64,000 nt of DNA from Aliikangiella sp965214955 (GTDB lineage Bacteria > Pseudomonadota > Gammaproteobacteria > Enterobacterales > Kangiellaceae), in assembly GCA_965214955.1 (NCBI GenBank), contig CBDCCU010000009.1:620001-684000 (forward strand). The letters are read 5' to 3'. Of the stretch, positions 42,362-54,800 are shown one piece after another. A program made the translations under genes and the position numbers. Every line of letters starts with the position of its first letter. The stretch's first letter is position 1. The notes beneath the pieces were generated by a model. That model made no database searches, was not told the origin of the DNA, and worked only from the letters and a program-made list of their open reading frames with translations.

Positions 42362-45300
42362 ATGAGAAAGTTATATCTATTGATTTCATTGCTTATTCTT
42401 GCTTACTCAACAAGCGCCACTTCTATTAGTTTAGAAAACACCTCATTTGCTTTGTTATCAACTGAACATGGTCTTTCACAAAAAACAGCATCGGTGATTT
42501 ATCAAGATAAGCAAGGCTTTATTTGGATCGGAACCCAAGAAGGTTTAAATCGATATGATGGGAATGAAATTAAAGTATTTCGTCATTTGTCATCAGATAA
42601 ATTTAGCTTGTCTAATAATGTTATTAGAGATATTCAAGAAGATGCTTATGGAAGACTTTGGGTTGCAACTAATCAAGGCTTGAATTTATATAATTCCGTA
42701 CTCGAAAATTTCTCAGAAGTGAAAATTGAAACGCCTAATGGAAATTTTGTTAACCGTATTAATGCGATTTATTTGGATAAAAACAAAGATCTATTGATTG
42801 GAACTGCACAGAGCGGTGGATATAAATTGGTTGATATAAATGGAGAGTTTAAGTTTAGAGATATCGAAGTTGCAAATAACTTATCTAACCTAGATATAAG
42901 AGCTTTTTATAGGGATTCTCGCGGGCGTTTATGGATTGGTACTGAGCGTAAAGGTGTAATCTTAATATCCAGTAATCAGTTTATTCAGTTTACAGCAAAT
43001 GAAAATATTCGTGGTTCATTGTCGAATAATAAAGTTCGTGATTTTCTTGAGGATTCTGACGGCAATATTTGGATTGCTACTAGAGGAGGAGGATTAAATC
43101 GTTTTTTAGAATTAAGCCAAACTTTTAAGCCGTATTTAAATGATCCTACTGCTTTGAATTCACTATCTCATAATCGTGTTTATAATATTTTTCAAGATTC
43201 TTCTTCTCGTATTTGGGTTGCAACAGATGCAGGTATAAGTATTTATCAAGCTAAATCAGATAGCTTTACTCAAATAAAAAGCAAATCTTCACAAAAATCT
43301 GGCCTTTCTCATAATCGAGTTTTTTCTATCATTGAAGATAATGGCGGTAGTATTTGGATTGGCACATTATCAGGTGTGAATATATGGAATCCTTTGTTGG
43401 CTAGGTTTGAGCATTTTAGAAAGGTTATTGAAGACACAAATACCTTAGCAAGCAATACTATTTCGGCTCTAGCAGAGCAAGAAAGTGGAAGGTTATTAGT
43501 TGGTACATTTACAGGCGGATTAAATTATTTTGACCTTTCAAATAATAATGCTGGAATACTAAAAAATAGTGAAGGAGAAACGGTTTCTCAAAAAAAAGTA
43601 TCGTCTATTTTAGTTGATAAGAATAAGCAAATTTGGACTGGAAGTATTACTAAAGGGATTGATATCTTCACTCCTAGCTGGAAAAAAGTTGATACCTTAC
43701 AAGTTCAACCAAGCAAGATTAATAGTCTTTCATCAAATGCAATCACTGATTTGATTGAAGATAAAAACGGCTTTATTTGGGCTTCTACTTATGGTGGTGG
43801 GATAAATAAAATATCGAAAAATAGAGAGCAGTTTTGGCATTATAAATCTTCTAGTTCAAAAGGAAAAAATATTATTGCCGATAGAGTTCTTAAACTTATA
43901 GAAGATTCTCAAGGATATATTTGGGCTGCAACGGATGGTGGAGGTATATCAAAAATTGATCCTAAAACGAACCTAGTTGAAAACTATTTACACGATGAAT
44001 CGATTGCAAATAGTTTATCCAGCAATGCCGCTTGGACCATTTTTGAAGACTCTAAGGGGCGTTTTTGGATTGGAACTCAAGGGCATGGTTTAAACCGCTG
44101 GGAAAAAGAAGATCGTCTTGCTGGCAGGGCTAAGTTTAAGCACTATCAACTAGAAAATGGTTTACCTAGCAGTACGGTTAATGGTGTATTAGAAGATTTT
44201 TCGGGAAATATTTGGATAAGCACTAATAAAGGGGTAAGTCGTTTAAATCCTGAAAATGATGAGTTTGAGAATTTTAATTTAGCTAGTGAGTTGCACTTTA
44301 ATGAATTCAATTTAGGAGTGGCATTAAGGGCAAGAAGCGGTCAACTATTTTTTGGTGGGCTAAAGGGTATTAGCACTTTTAAGCCTGAAAATATTGCTAA
44401 AAATCCTCATGTGCCGCCCGTGGTTTTAACCAAAGTAATTAGTGAAAATAAAGAGCGATATTTTAACAAGCCAATTTATGAGCTTGAGGAAATTACTTTT
44501 TCTCATAATGAAAACTATGTGGCTTTTGAGTTTGCCGCATTAGATTTTGCTCAGCCAAGCAAAAACCGTTATCAGTATCAGCTAGAAGGGCTTGATTCTG
44601 AATGGATTCAGCTGGGCAATTTAAATAGGGCTGTATTTACACGGTTGCCTAGTGGAACCTACACTTTAAAAGTTAAGGGCAGTAACAACGATGGCGTTTG
44701 GAGTGACGAATCAATTAATTTAAAAATCACTGTTCTGCCTGCACCTTGGTTTTCATGGTGGGCGTTGTCGGTCTATGGGGTAACTTTCTGTTTAGTGTTG
44801 CTTTTCATTATTCGCTTGCAAGCTAGACGATTAGCGCATCAAGAAATGTTTAAAGAGCAGGTTAATTTTGAAGTTGAAAAGAAAACCGCGCTTTATTCCA
44901 ATAACAATGAGTTTTTAAAACAGCAATTACATAAATCGAAGTTAACCTCGCTGATTGATGAGGCATCGGGATTGCCGAATCAAAGATTTGTGGCAATGCA
45001 AATGCCGTCGTTATTAACCTATATTGAAAGCTTTTTGGGAGATGAGCCGCAAGGTCGAATGATGATTAGTTTATATGGCGTGGCATCTTGCCCGCATGAT
45101 TTAAAAGATAAGCTTAATAGTGAGTTTGCGCCTGCCTGTAGTATTTTTTCATCAAATGCTAGCGGCTTTAATACTGAGAGTTCATTTGCGATGTGGGGTG
45201 AGTCAAACCTCTTTAGCCATCGTTTTGTTGAAAATAGTGAGGAAGTAAAGCTAGTTAATCAAAAAACGCTGGAACAGCTTAAAGGTAATATAAAAATAAG

Positions 45301-45550
45301 AGATGTTGATACGCTTGAATGGAAAACTGTATCAATCATGTTGCCTTTTGTTGGTGTGCAACTCTCTAAAATTAGCGGTGAAGACTGCTTGTTTTTAATT
45401 GAGCACTTGTTTAACTTAATTGCCGATTTAAAGGATTACTCTGAGCTTATTCTTACTGGAACCACTCAAGATTTAACCGCTTCAAAAATTAAACAAATTT
45501 TAGAAACCACCGATTTTAACGAAGTTAAAGATATTTTAGTGATTGAATAG
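42362..45550 (+). CDS. Two-component-type propeller sensor with Y_Y_Y domain and degenerate GGDEF end
   Basis: 1062 residues. Signal peptide (LYLLISLLILAYSTSAT), then about twelve regulator-propeller repeats (D-x-x-G-x-IWIGT-x-x-GL-N pattern, e.g. DKQGFIWIGTQEGLNRYDG, DSKGRFWIGTQGHGLNRW) forming a periplasmic sensor. A Y_Y_Y domain (~690-790) and one membrane helix (WWALSVYGVTFCLVLLFII) follow. The cytoplasmic part starts like GGDEF domains (LIDEASGLPNQRFV) but where GGDEF should be it reads FAMWGESNLF, so it cannot be an active cyclase and may serve as a receptor or partner domain. No kinase domain. It follows the DASLWG subtilase but is separated by a terminator. Confidence 0.88.
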   Translation: MRKLYLLISLLILAYSTSATSISLENTSFALLSTEHGLSQKTASVIYQDKQGFIWIGTQEGLNRYDGNEIKVFRHLSSDKFSLSNNVIRDIQEDAYGRLWVATNQGLNLYNSVLENFSEVKIETPNGNFVNRINAIYLDKNKDLLIGTAQSGGYKLVDINGEFKFRDIEVANNLSNLDIRAFYRDSRGRLWIGTERKGVILISSNQFIQFTANENIRGSLSNNKVRDFLEDSDGNIWIATRGGGLNRFLELSQTFKPYLNDPTALNSLSHNRVYNIFQDSSSRIWVATDAGISIYQAKSDSFTQIKSKSSQKSGLSHNRVFSIIEDNGGSIWIGTLSGVNIWNPLLARFEHFRKVIEDTNTLASNTISALAEQESGRLLVGTFTGGLNYFDLSNNNAGILKNSEGETVSQKKVSSILVDKNKQIWTGSITKGIDIFTPSWKKVDTLQVQPSKINSLSSNAITDLIEDKNGFIWASTYGGGINKISKNREQFWHYKSSSSKGKNIIADRVLKLIEDSQGYIWAATDGGGISKIDPKTNLVENYLHDESIANSLSSNAAWTIFEDSKGRFWIGTQGHGLNRWEKEDRLAGRAKFKHYQLENGLPSSTVNGVLEDFSGNIWISTNKGVSRLNPENDEFENFNLASELHFNEFNLGVALRARSGQLFFGGLKGISTFKPENIAKNPHVPPVVLTKVISENKERYFNKPIYELEEITFSHNENYVAFEFAALDFAQPSKNRYQYQLEGLDSEWIQLGNLNRAVFTRLPSGTYTLKVKGSNNDGVWSDESINLKITVLPAPWFSWWALSVYGVTFCLVLLFIIRLQARRLAHQEMFKEQVNFEVEKKTALYSNNNEFLKQQLHKSKLTSLIDEASGLPNQRFVAMQMPSLLTYIESFLGDEPQGRMMISLYGVASCPHDLKDKLNSEFAPACSIFSSNASGFNTESSFAMWGESNLFSHRFVENSEEVKLVNQKTLEQLKGNIKIRDVDTLEWKTVSIMLPFVGVQLSKISGEDCLFLIEHLFNLIADLKDYSELILTGTTQDLTASKIKQILETTDFNEVKDILVIE

Positions 45551-45575
45551 TCGTTATTTTTACTTCAGATATAGC

Positions 45576-45602
45576 AAGCATCTTGGAGTAGAACGGGTAT
45601 AT
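45576..45602 (+). repeat. Solitary half of the MITE-like element
   Basis: GCATCTTGGAGTAGAACGGG followed by TATAT is a diverged copy of the right end of the element at 36860-37001. No opposite end is found nearby. Confidence 0.5.
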
Positions 45603-45703
45603 GTGAATAAGTTGGCGTACTCTGAAAAAATGAACTAAAGTTTTTAGTGATTTCTGCCGATAATTATTTTTATTGGTTTAATAATTACAAAAAATGTTTT
45701 TAG

Positions 45704-45788
45704 TTTGGCTGCCCATATCGAAAGAGTGGGTTCGCAAAGCTACCGGTCTAAGGGTTATAGTTGTACCTATGATAGCGGGGTTGCCGAA
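45704..45788 (+). ncRNA. Cyclic di-GMP-I (GEMM) riboswitch
   Basis: Conserved GEMM-I blocks in order: GCCCATATCGAAAGAGTGGG (first hairpin with GAAA-type tetraloop), CGCAAAGC-TACCGGTCTAA, and the closing second hairpin ATAGCGGGGTTGCCGA. TTTGGC at 45704-45709 pairs with GCCGAA at 45783-45788 to form P1. It is very close to the well-studied Vibrio Vc2 aptamer. It lies in the 5' region of the giant surface-protein gene, about 100 bp before its start codon. Confidence 0.93.
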
Positions 45789-45806
45789 AAGCCGTTTCGG
45801 TTTTTT
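45784..45806 (+). terminator. Riboswitch expression-platform terminator
   Basis: CCGAAA-AGCCG-TTTCGG followed by six T. The 5' arm (45784-45789) is the same strand that closes the riboswitch P1 helix, so ligand-bound aptamer and terminator exclude each other. This predicts that c-di-GMP allows transcription (an ON switch). An alternative AAAAGCCG/CGGTTTTT pairing is possible. Confidence 0.7.
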
Positions 45807-45891
45807 GCCATAAATCCGTCATTAGCTTAATTAATAGCTAATGTGCATCTATAGCCTTTGTGTAATGAATAAAACAGCACGGGGTTGTTCA

Positions 45892-48800
45892 ATGAAATAT
45901 TCGCTTGTTAAAGGTTTTAAAAAGCGTATTTTTGAGTCAAAAATCTTTCAGCTATTAGTATTTTTGATGTTATCTGCATCTTTGTCTATAGAGGCTGCAA
46001 TTCTGAGCGGTCAGGTAAAAGATCAGCAAGGCAATCCGATTGAAGGCGCGAATGTTCTACTGTTTGAATATCAAGGACTTAACTTGGTTCAAGTGGGAAG
46101 CTTAGTGACGGTTGGTGAAGATGGACGGTATTCGTGGGATGTTGATGATGGCGACTTTGTTATTACTAGCTACTTTTACGGAACTGATGTTGAGCTTGTT
46201 GGTGAGCCTCACATTGCAACAGTAAATAGCCAAGATTTTAATGTGGTTGGTGATACGACTTTTGATATTGTTTATAACTTTGTGCTATTAACAGGAACCG
46301 TGGTTGATGCTAATGGACTGCCTATTGCGGGGGTTGACTTTAATACCTCTAAACAGTGGGAAGGTCCAGAGCAGGGTAGCCGAGCAAAAGAGACTTTACG
46401 AAGTGTTATTCACCAAAATGATAGTAGTTTAAGTGATGCTGATGGCAGTTTTTCTTTATTAGTATTTTCAACTGATGATTGTATTGCTTCTGATCATTTT
46501 ACCGATCCTAATGATTGTCTTTACGATATAACCATTACCCCACCATCACAAAGTGGTTTTGAAGCAACGGATATTTTAAATTACAGCATTAATGATGGTC
46601 AGTCGTTAACCATTGAATTGGATTTTGGCGATCAAATTGTGCCAAAAATAGTGGCAGGTCCTTGGGTTACCAATGTTAGCCAAACGACGGTTGTTGTTGA
46701 ATGGCAAACCGATGAACCCACTACCGCGACGGTTAATTTAGATGATATTGGAGGGTATAACAGCCCCAAATTAAGTCGCTCTCACCGAGTTGTGCTTAAT
46801 CAACTAACAGCCAGTACGGCATATACTGGCACAATCGTTTCTACAGACTCTGCTGGCAATGTTTCTAACTCTGCCAATATTAGTTTTTCTACCTTGGCAG
46901 AAAGTGATAGCCAAGCACCATGGTTTACTCAGCAACTCTCAATCAAGCAACTTGGTGCAACTTCGGCAACAATTGAGTTTTGTGCCAATGAGGTTGTTAC
47001 AGCAACGCTTGATATTGGTGAAACCAATGTGGTGCTTGATGACTTGTTGATTTGCCATGAACACGAGCTAACAGGATTAACCGCAAATACCTATTATGAG
47101 GTTAATGCACAAATAACCGACACGTCGGGCAATGGTCCTATTAATGCTTTGCCTTTTGAATTTACCACAGCATCGTTAGATGATGATGAAGCGCCAGTTA
47201 TTATTCAAGCGCCAATAGTGACAGACATTTCTGATACTAGCGTTAAGATCAGCTGGGTAACTAACGAGGTATCGACTAGCGGCATTTCTATTAACGACGG
47301 AACGGTCTATCGCGTATTAACCGATGAGTCATTAGTAACCGAACATTCACTGATTGTCTCGGGGCTAACGGCAGATACTGCCTATGAGTTTCAGGTTTCT
47401 TCTGACGATAGTTTAGGTAATGGGCCAACCCATTCCGAGGTTTCAAGCTTTAAAACATTAGCAGAGCCCGATCAAAATGCACCAATAATCTTAGGCAGAG
47501 CTTCGCTGCAAGCTTTAAGTGATTCGAGCGCTATTATTAAATGGCAAACCGATGAATCGTCATCATCGGTTGTACGTTATGGCACTAGTGATGCTGAGCT
47601 TAATCGCGTAGCAACGCAATCGGGTTTTGTTGATAGCCACCAGGTTTTAATTAGTGATTTAGCTCAAAACACCATTTATTATTTTCAGGTTGAATCAACC
47701 GATCTCAGCGGCAACAGTGTGTTTGGGCAGATACAAACTTTCCAAACTCGCTCTAGTGATGAACTACCACCAGAAAATAATATCTTAGGAATGATCATTG
47801 ATCGGATCACGCATCAGAGTGTGACGGTAAGTTGGAATACCAATTTAGTTTCTGACAGTCGTATTGTTTGTGAATCTTTAGATGCTACTTATGAAGCGAA
47901 TAAAGTTGAAACAACCACTAATCACCGAATTAGCTTAACGGGGTTAACGGCAAATACTCGGTATTGGTGCACGTTATATTCGGTGGATATTTACCAGTTA
48001 GTTGCGATTAAAGTATTTAGCTTTTCTACTCTCGACGGATCAGACATTACTGCACCAAGCTGTCAAGCACCAACTATTACCAGCTTTGGTACTTACAGTG
48101 AGCTCTTATGGCAAGCCGATGAATTGGCCGCAGTGTCGGTTGCTTACCGTGAATATGAAGAAGGGGTGAATGAAGATGCCGAATGGATCTTTAAAACCGA
48201 TTTTAATTTTAGCCAAAACGGTCTATTAGTTTTAACTCAACTGCAAGCTAATACCAATTATCAATACCAGCTCACACTAACGGATTTATCGGGTAATGTT
48301 GCTGATTGTGAAGTCGGAGAGTTTAACTCGGGTGATGGAGAGCCACCTTTGGTTAATTTTACCATCCAGCCACAAGTGGATGAAATTGAATATTATAGCG
48401 CTCGTGTTACTTGGCAAACGGATATTGTTTCGATTGGACAAGTTAAAATTGGCACCGCAGAAAATGACTTATCTTTAGCGGAATCTTCAAACGAATTTGG
48501 TCTTGATCACCAAGTAAGGTTAAGTGATTTAGAAGCCGATACCACCTATTATCTAGTGGTTGATGCTTATAATACCAATGGCGATTTAACTACCAGTGAT
48601 ACGGTTAGTTTTACCACACCAGCTTTACCTCAAGCGGTATCAATTATTGATGGACCTAGAGTGGTAAAAATTACCCAGACTTCCGCCGTGGTCGAATGGC
48701 AAACCGATAAACAAGCCAACTCTTATGTGTCTATTGCAGGGGTTGCTGAATTTTCTTCTGATAAATTAACATTATCACATAGTGTTTATGTGTCGGGGTT

Positions 48801-51800
48801 AACCGCCTCTACCGATTATACAGCTACCGCAACTTCTACCGATGAACTTGGGTTAACTAGCGATCCTGCTAGTGTAAACTTTACTACGCTTGATATACCC
48901 GATGTTGATGCCCCTAAATTTATTGAAGGGCCTCAAGTAGTTTCTGTTAGCCACGATCAAGTGATTATTTCTTTTTGCGCCGACGAAGCGGTTAAAGGAG
49001 AAACTACATTAGATGGAAAGGTTTATCCTTTATCAGACTTTAAAGCTTGTCATGAACAAACCATAAAAGGACTTAGCGCAGGCTTGGAATATACATTTAG
49101 CTGCTCTATTTCTGATGGTGATGGTAATGGTCCAACAACTAGTGAAAATATTAGTTTTACGACTGAAAGTGATTTAGATGTTACTGCGCCAGAAATTATT
49201 AGCGGCCCTCAAATCATTGAAATTTCAGAAACTACCGCCATTGTTATTTGGACAACTAACGAAAAATCCAATAGTTTTGTTGCGTTAACCGATGGTGAAA
49301 ATGAATTTGAATTTAGTGATAGTGAGCTGGTAACAGAGCATCAGGTTTTATTAACAGGGTTAACACCGTTAACCGAATACTTTTTAACCGCCAGCTCAAC
49401 CGATGCTCTTGGTAACGGCCCTACAGTATCACCTGAGGTTTCTTTTATTACATTAGGTTTACCCGATACTACCGCCCCAGAAATTTTATCGGGACCATTT
49501 GTTGTTGATATAACTAGCGATAGTGCGATTGTGGTTTGGGAAACAGACGAAGCGTCAACCTCTTTAGTAGAATATGGTGTTTTAGATTCAGACTTAAATC
49601 TAATAGCAACGGCTGATAGTTTTGTTGAGTCTCATTTAGTGCCTTTAACTCAACTATCACCAGAAACGCTTTATTACTTACAAGTTACCTCAGCCGATGT
49701 GGCTGGCAATAGCGTTACTAGCGAGATTATTTCATTTACTACTTTAGCGCTTGAAGGCAGTGGTGGCGGTGAAGTGGTTTTGCTTGAAATAACCGATGGT
49801 CCTAATGTTATTCATGCAACCAACGATAGTTTAACCATAGAGTGGACAACCAACTTATTTGCCGATAGTCGCCTTGTTTGTGTTTCAGAGGAAGGCAGTG
49901 TTGAAAGTAGCAGTGCTGATTATAAAATCGAGCATCAATTAACGGTAAATGACTTACCAAGTAACACTCAGTTTGATTGTGAAGTAACCTCAAAAACCTT
50001 AAGTGGAGACTCTGCTTCTGCTAGCTTAAGAGTGTCTACCGATACCGTTGCAGATTTGATCGTGCCTTATTGTAGCGGTGAGATTGAAATCATTGGTTTT
50101 GGTGATAGCGCGCAAATTAGTTGGACTGCATCGGAAGTGGTTAATGCAACATTTAATTATCGTTTCGTTGATGCTAGCGATTGGCAAGTCAGTGCCGACA
50201 CTCAGTTTGTTGAACAAAGTAGTCAATTAATTGATGAGCTAACTCCAGACAGTAGTTATGAGTTGCAAATTATTTTAACCGATTTAGCCGCTAATATTGG
50301 TGAGTGTGAAACTATTACCTTTGACAGTGGATCGCTAGAAGAAGTTGAAGCTCCCGAATTTACTGTACAACCAACGGTAATTGATATTACTGAAAACTCA
50401 GCCAAAGTTATTTGGGAAACTCAGGTTGTAACCACAGGCGAAATTCGTTACGGAGAGTCGTCTGATGCGCTTAATCAATCAGCGATTGATAATAATTTAA
50501 CTCAGTCTCATAGCGTAACATTAACTCAACTAGAGTCGGGTCAAGTTTATTATTTAGAAGTTGATGCCTTTAACATTAATGGCGTTATGGCTACCAGTGA
50601 CTTAGTGAGTTTTGAAACCTTGCATCCCAATAATGATTTTGATGATGATGGTGTTCCTAATAATGAAGATGACGATCCATTTGTTCCTGATGACGAAGAT
50701 GATGATGGCTCAGGCGATGGCGGTTCAGGCGATGGCGGTTCAGGCGATGGCGGTTCAGGTGATGGAGGTTCAGGCGATGGCGGCTCAGGCGATGGCGGCT
50801 CAGGCGATGGCGGCTCAGGTGATGATAATTCAACGCCACCACAAAACTTTGGCCCCAAGCTTTATGGCTTAGTCACTGGCGAAGGTGCTCCTTTGCCCAA
50901 TGCTTTAGTGTCTTTATATAACAACCAGCAACAGTTATTAGAAAGTCAGTTAACTTTATCGGACGGCTCTTACTCTTTTGAATACCTATCGCCAGCAACT
51001 TACTATGTGGGAGTTACCCCGCCAGCAAATAGTGAGTTTAGTGCAACGCCAATTCAACCCATTGTGGTGAGTGATAGCGATGTGGTGCATTGGATCACTT
51101 TAATTGGTGATGCAGTTACTTTGTCGGGCTATTTAAAAGACAATGCAGGTAGAGTGATTGATAACACTTGGGTGAGCTTACATTTACAAACTAATGCAAA
51201 CCAAGTTGGCAATGCGGTACTAACGAATAACGAAGGGTATTTTGAGTTTTCTGTTGCGCCAGGTACTTATCAGTTAAGACCATTAATTAATGTGTTTGGC
51301 TTGCAAAATGGCGAGCAACAAACGCTACCCACTTATCCTGTGCCTGATTTTGCCGCCGTAGTTTACGAGCCTAAAAATGTTACCGTTGAAGATGATTTGC
51401 AAATTGATTTAATTATGCCAATGGCAATCTTATCGGGAACGGTTGAAGACTCTACAGGCAATCCATTGGCTAACGCGAGTATTAATATTGATCATCAATA
51501 TGACTCGGGCAACGAAACTTATTACTTGCAAAGCTATGGCGAAAATAATGGTAGCCGCGCGATTACCGATGAAAGTGGTAATTTCCAAATCGCCTTGTTT
51601 GTTAACCAAGCGATAGATTTGGTGATCACACCACCTGAAAGCCGAACTGATTTAGCCACTACCAGTTTTTCCAGCGTGATGATTTCAGCCGATAGCACTC
51701 AAACATTTGCGCTAGTTGAAGGCGTTTCTCTTTCGGGTAAGTTAACTGATGCTTTAGGACGCAATATTGATCACACAAAATTAACCTTGCACGATCAAAA

Positions 51801-54800
51801 TACCGGTATGCAAATTGGTCATGCGGTTTATACCGACTCTATTGGTGATTATGTGTTTAAGGTTGAAGCCGGCGACTATAAAGTTCAACCTCACTTAAAC
51901 CCACTGGGTAAATCATTAACGGGTGGCAATGCGCCTACTTATCCTTCGCCTGAATTTGCTTCTGTTCGTTATGCCGAAGAAAACATTAATGTGATTGGTG
52001 ACACAACTTTAGATATTCAATTGCCGCTTGCTATTTTAACCGGTAAAACCGTTGATTCTGCTGGTAATCCTATTAGCGGTGTATCAATTAAAATTAGTCA
52101 TATTGAGCATGAAGGTATTGCGCCTAATCGAACCGACTACTTTTTAGAGAGCGATGGAAGCTCGTCAAACACTTTTGCTAAAAGTGATGCTAATGGCGAC
52201 TTCACCTTGGCGTTGTTTATCGACCAAGCTTTCGATATTCAGCTTATTCCGCCGTTTGAAAATCGTGATTTTGGCTCGACCTTAGTGGCTGACTATTCGA
52301 TAACCACCGATACAAGCGATGAATTTGTTATTGGTGAAGCATTAACTCTGTCAGGATATTTGCGCGATAGCCAAGGCAGAGTTGTCGATAACACGATGTT
52401 AACTTTGCACGATAAAACCAACCATAAAGCGGTCGATCAACCTGTGTTTACCAATAACTTGGGTTACTTTGAGTTTAAAGTTGGAGCAGGTGATTATAAA
52501 ATTCGCCCTTATTTACAAGCTACACAATCAATCAACTCGGTAGAAGTGAGTCCAAACTATCTTGTGCCTGACTTTGCGGCGGTTTATTACTTGCCCGATG
52601 ATATTTCCTTAAGTAGTGATCAAGAAATTGAAGTGACATTGCCAATGTCGCTATTAACGGGCAAAGCGCTCGATATTAATGGTGTGGCTGTTCCGGGTGT
52701 GAAGTTAAGAGTTGAGCATGCAGAGTCTGAGCAAGGGGTGAGTTATTATCTTGAAAATCAAGGTGACGATGTTAATTCTAACGCGATTAGTGATACGCTT
52801 GGTGATTTTGGTTTTGCGCTTTATCATAATCAAACGGTCGATATTAGCGTTAATCCGCCTGAATTATCGGGTTTTGCGATCACTAATGTTGAGCATGAAA
52901 TTAATCAAGATACCAGTGAGCATATTTTCTTGCAGCATTTTGATGCCAATGCGCCCCAAATTATTACTGGGCCATGGATAAGGCAGATCACACAAACCAC
53001 CGCAGTCGTTGAATGGCTAACCGATAAACCTGCCACCAGCGTTGCTGTTGTTTCTAACGGTTTGCAAGTGCAATCATTAACCTTAACCACACATCATTCA
53101 TTAGTGTTAAGTGGGTTAACACCACAAACGCAATATTCTGTTGATGTGCATTCGGTGGATAAAGAATCCCGCTCATCTAATGTTGAAACGGCAACTTTTA
53201 CCACATTAGCCGAGCCAGAAGTTTTTCCACCGGTGTTTGAAGAAGGGCCTGTGGTTGACGGTATAACCGATACCGAGTTTTGGGTGGTGTTTTGTGCCGA
53301 TAAGCCTGTGACAGCTAACGTTACCATTGACGAAACCGTTTATGTGATAAACGACTTAAATGTGTGCCATGAGCTGTTGATCGAAAACCTAACCCCTGAA
53401 ACGGCTTATCAAGTGAGCGTTGATATTACTGATGCCGATGGCAATGATCCAACGGTGAGTCAGCCGATTATTGCGACCACTTTACCAACGCCAGATATTC
53501 AGCCGCCGCAAATTTTATTAAATCCAATGGTGATTGATATTTCGGCTACTGAGGCAACTGTTATTTGGAATACCGACGAGCTAGCCAATAGTGGTGTTTC
53601 TTATAATGACACCGCTAATTTCCATGTGGTAACTGATCCTAGCTTTGTTAAAGAACATGCCATGCAGTTAACCGACTTAACACCAGAAACCACTTATTAC
53701 TTAACGGTTTCTTCAACCGATGTGCATGGCAATGGTCCAACATTAAGCGAGCAAATTTCGTTTACCACATTGGCACTGCCAGATACCACCGCACCTTGTT
53801 TAGTTGGTGTGCCATTAATTCAAAATATTACTCACCAAAATGTGGTGATCCGCTGGTGGAATTGTGAGCCTGCGGCAAGCTATGTAAAAATTGGCACCTC
53901 ACCCACAGAGCTAGATCGTAATGAGCACAAAAATGGTTATAAAACCTTCCATAATATTGCGATTACTCGATTAGAAGCTGACACCAATTACTACTTTAGA
54001 ATTGTTAACACCGATGCGGCAGGTAATGTGTTTGAGAGTGAAACTTTTGAGTTTAAAACGAAGGTTGTTGGTCACCAAGGCGATCCTTATTTTGATTCTG
54101 AGGTTGTCGTTTCTGATCTCACCTCTCATTCAGCAACCTTTAGTTGGCAAACTGATGTGAATGCAATGGGAAGAATTGTTTGTGTAAGCGCTACCGAAAC
54201 ACGGGAAACAAGTGGTAGTAAATACAGCAAGAAACATGGTTTAACCTTAACTAATTTAAGCGCAGCAACCGATTATGCTTGTACCGCGTATGCCACAGAC
54301 AGAAAAGGCTATACCGCAGAGCGAATTGTGCTTGATGCGGTTGCAAGATTAAGTGAAAGCAGCACTAAAACCTCATTAAAAGCCGTGCCAGTGTTATCGT
54401 CTGAGCCAGTATTTAATGCTTATGGAACAGCGGCTACACTTGAGATCAATATCGATCAATTATCGTCGGTATTGGTTAAATATCGTCAAGCAAGTGCTAA
54501 TAGTTGGCAACAAACGGGTTATTTAGATGTTGCTAGTGAGCATGTGATTTATTTAGCCGATTTAACTGAGTCAACCGACTATGAAGTTGAACTAGAAATC
54601 AGTAACCTTGCTGGAGAAGTTTTTATTTCAAGTGGACACAGTTTTAATTCGGGCTCATTAAGTAGTCTTGTCGCTCCAAGCATTACTAATGCCGCTATCG
54701 TTTCTAGCATAACGACTGAAAATGCGCTGGTGAGCGTAGCAACCCAAGATCTAAGCTTTGTGCAAATTAGTTATGGTACTCAAGTTGAGCAGTTAACTGA

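Noticed and set aside
45841..45891. N-terminal extension of the giant protein from the ATG at 45841
   Set aside because: The extra residues (starting MCIYSLCVMNKTARG) put a hydrophilic stretch before the signal peptide; ATG 45892 gives a normal exported N terminus.
50550..50858. Open frames on the minus strand and in a second plus frame over the GDGGS linker
   Set aside because: Produced by the 15-bp tandem repeat; composition (Pro/Ser/Glu or Met/Ala/Gln repeats) is artefactual and lies within the giant gene.
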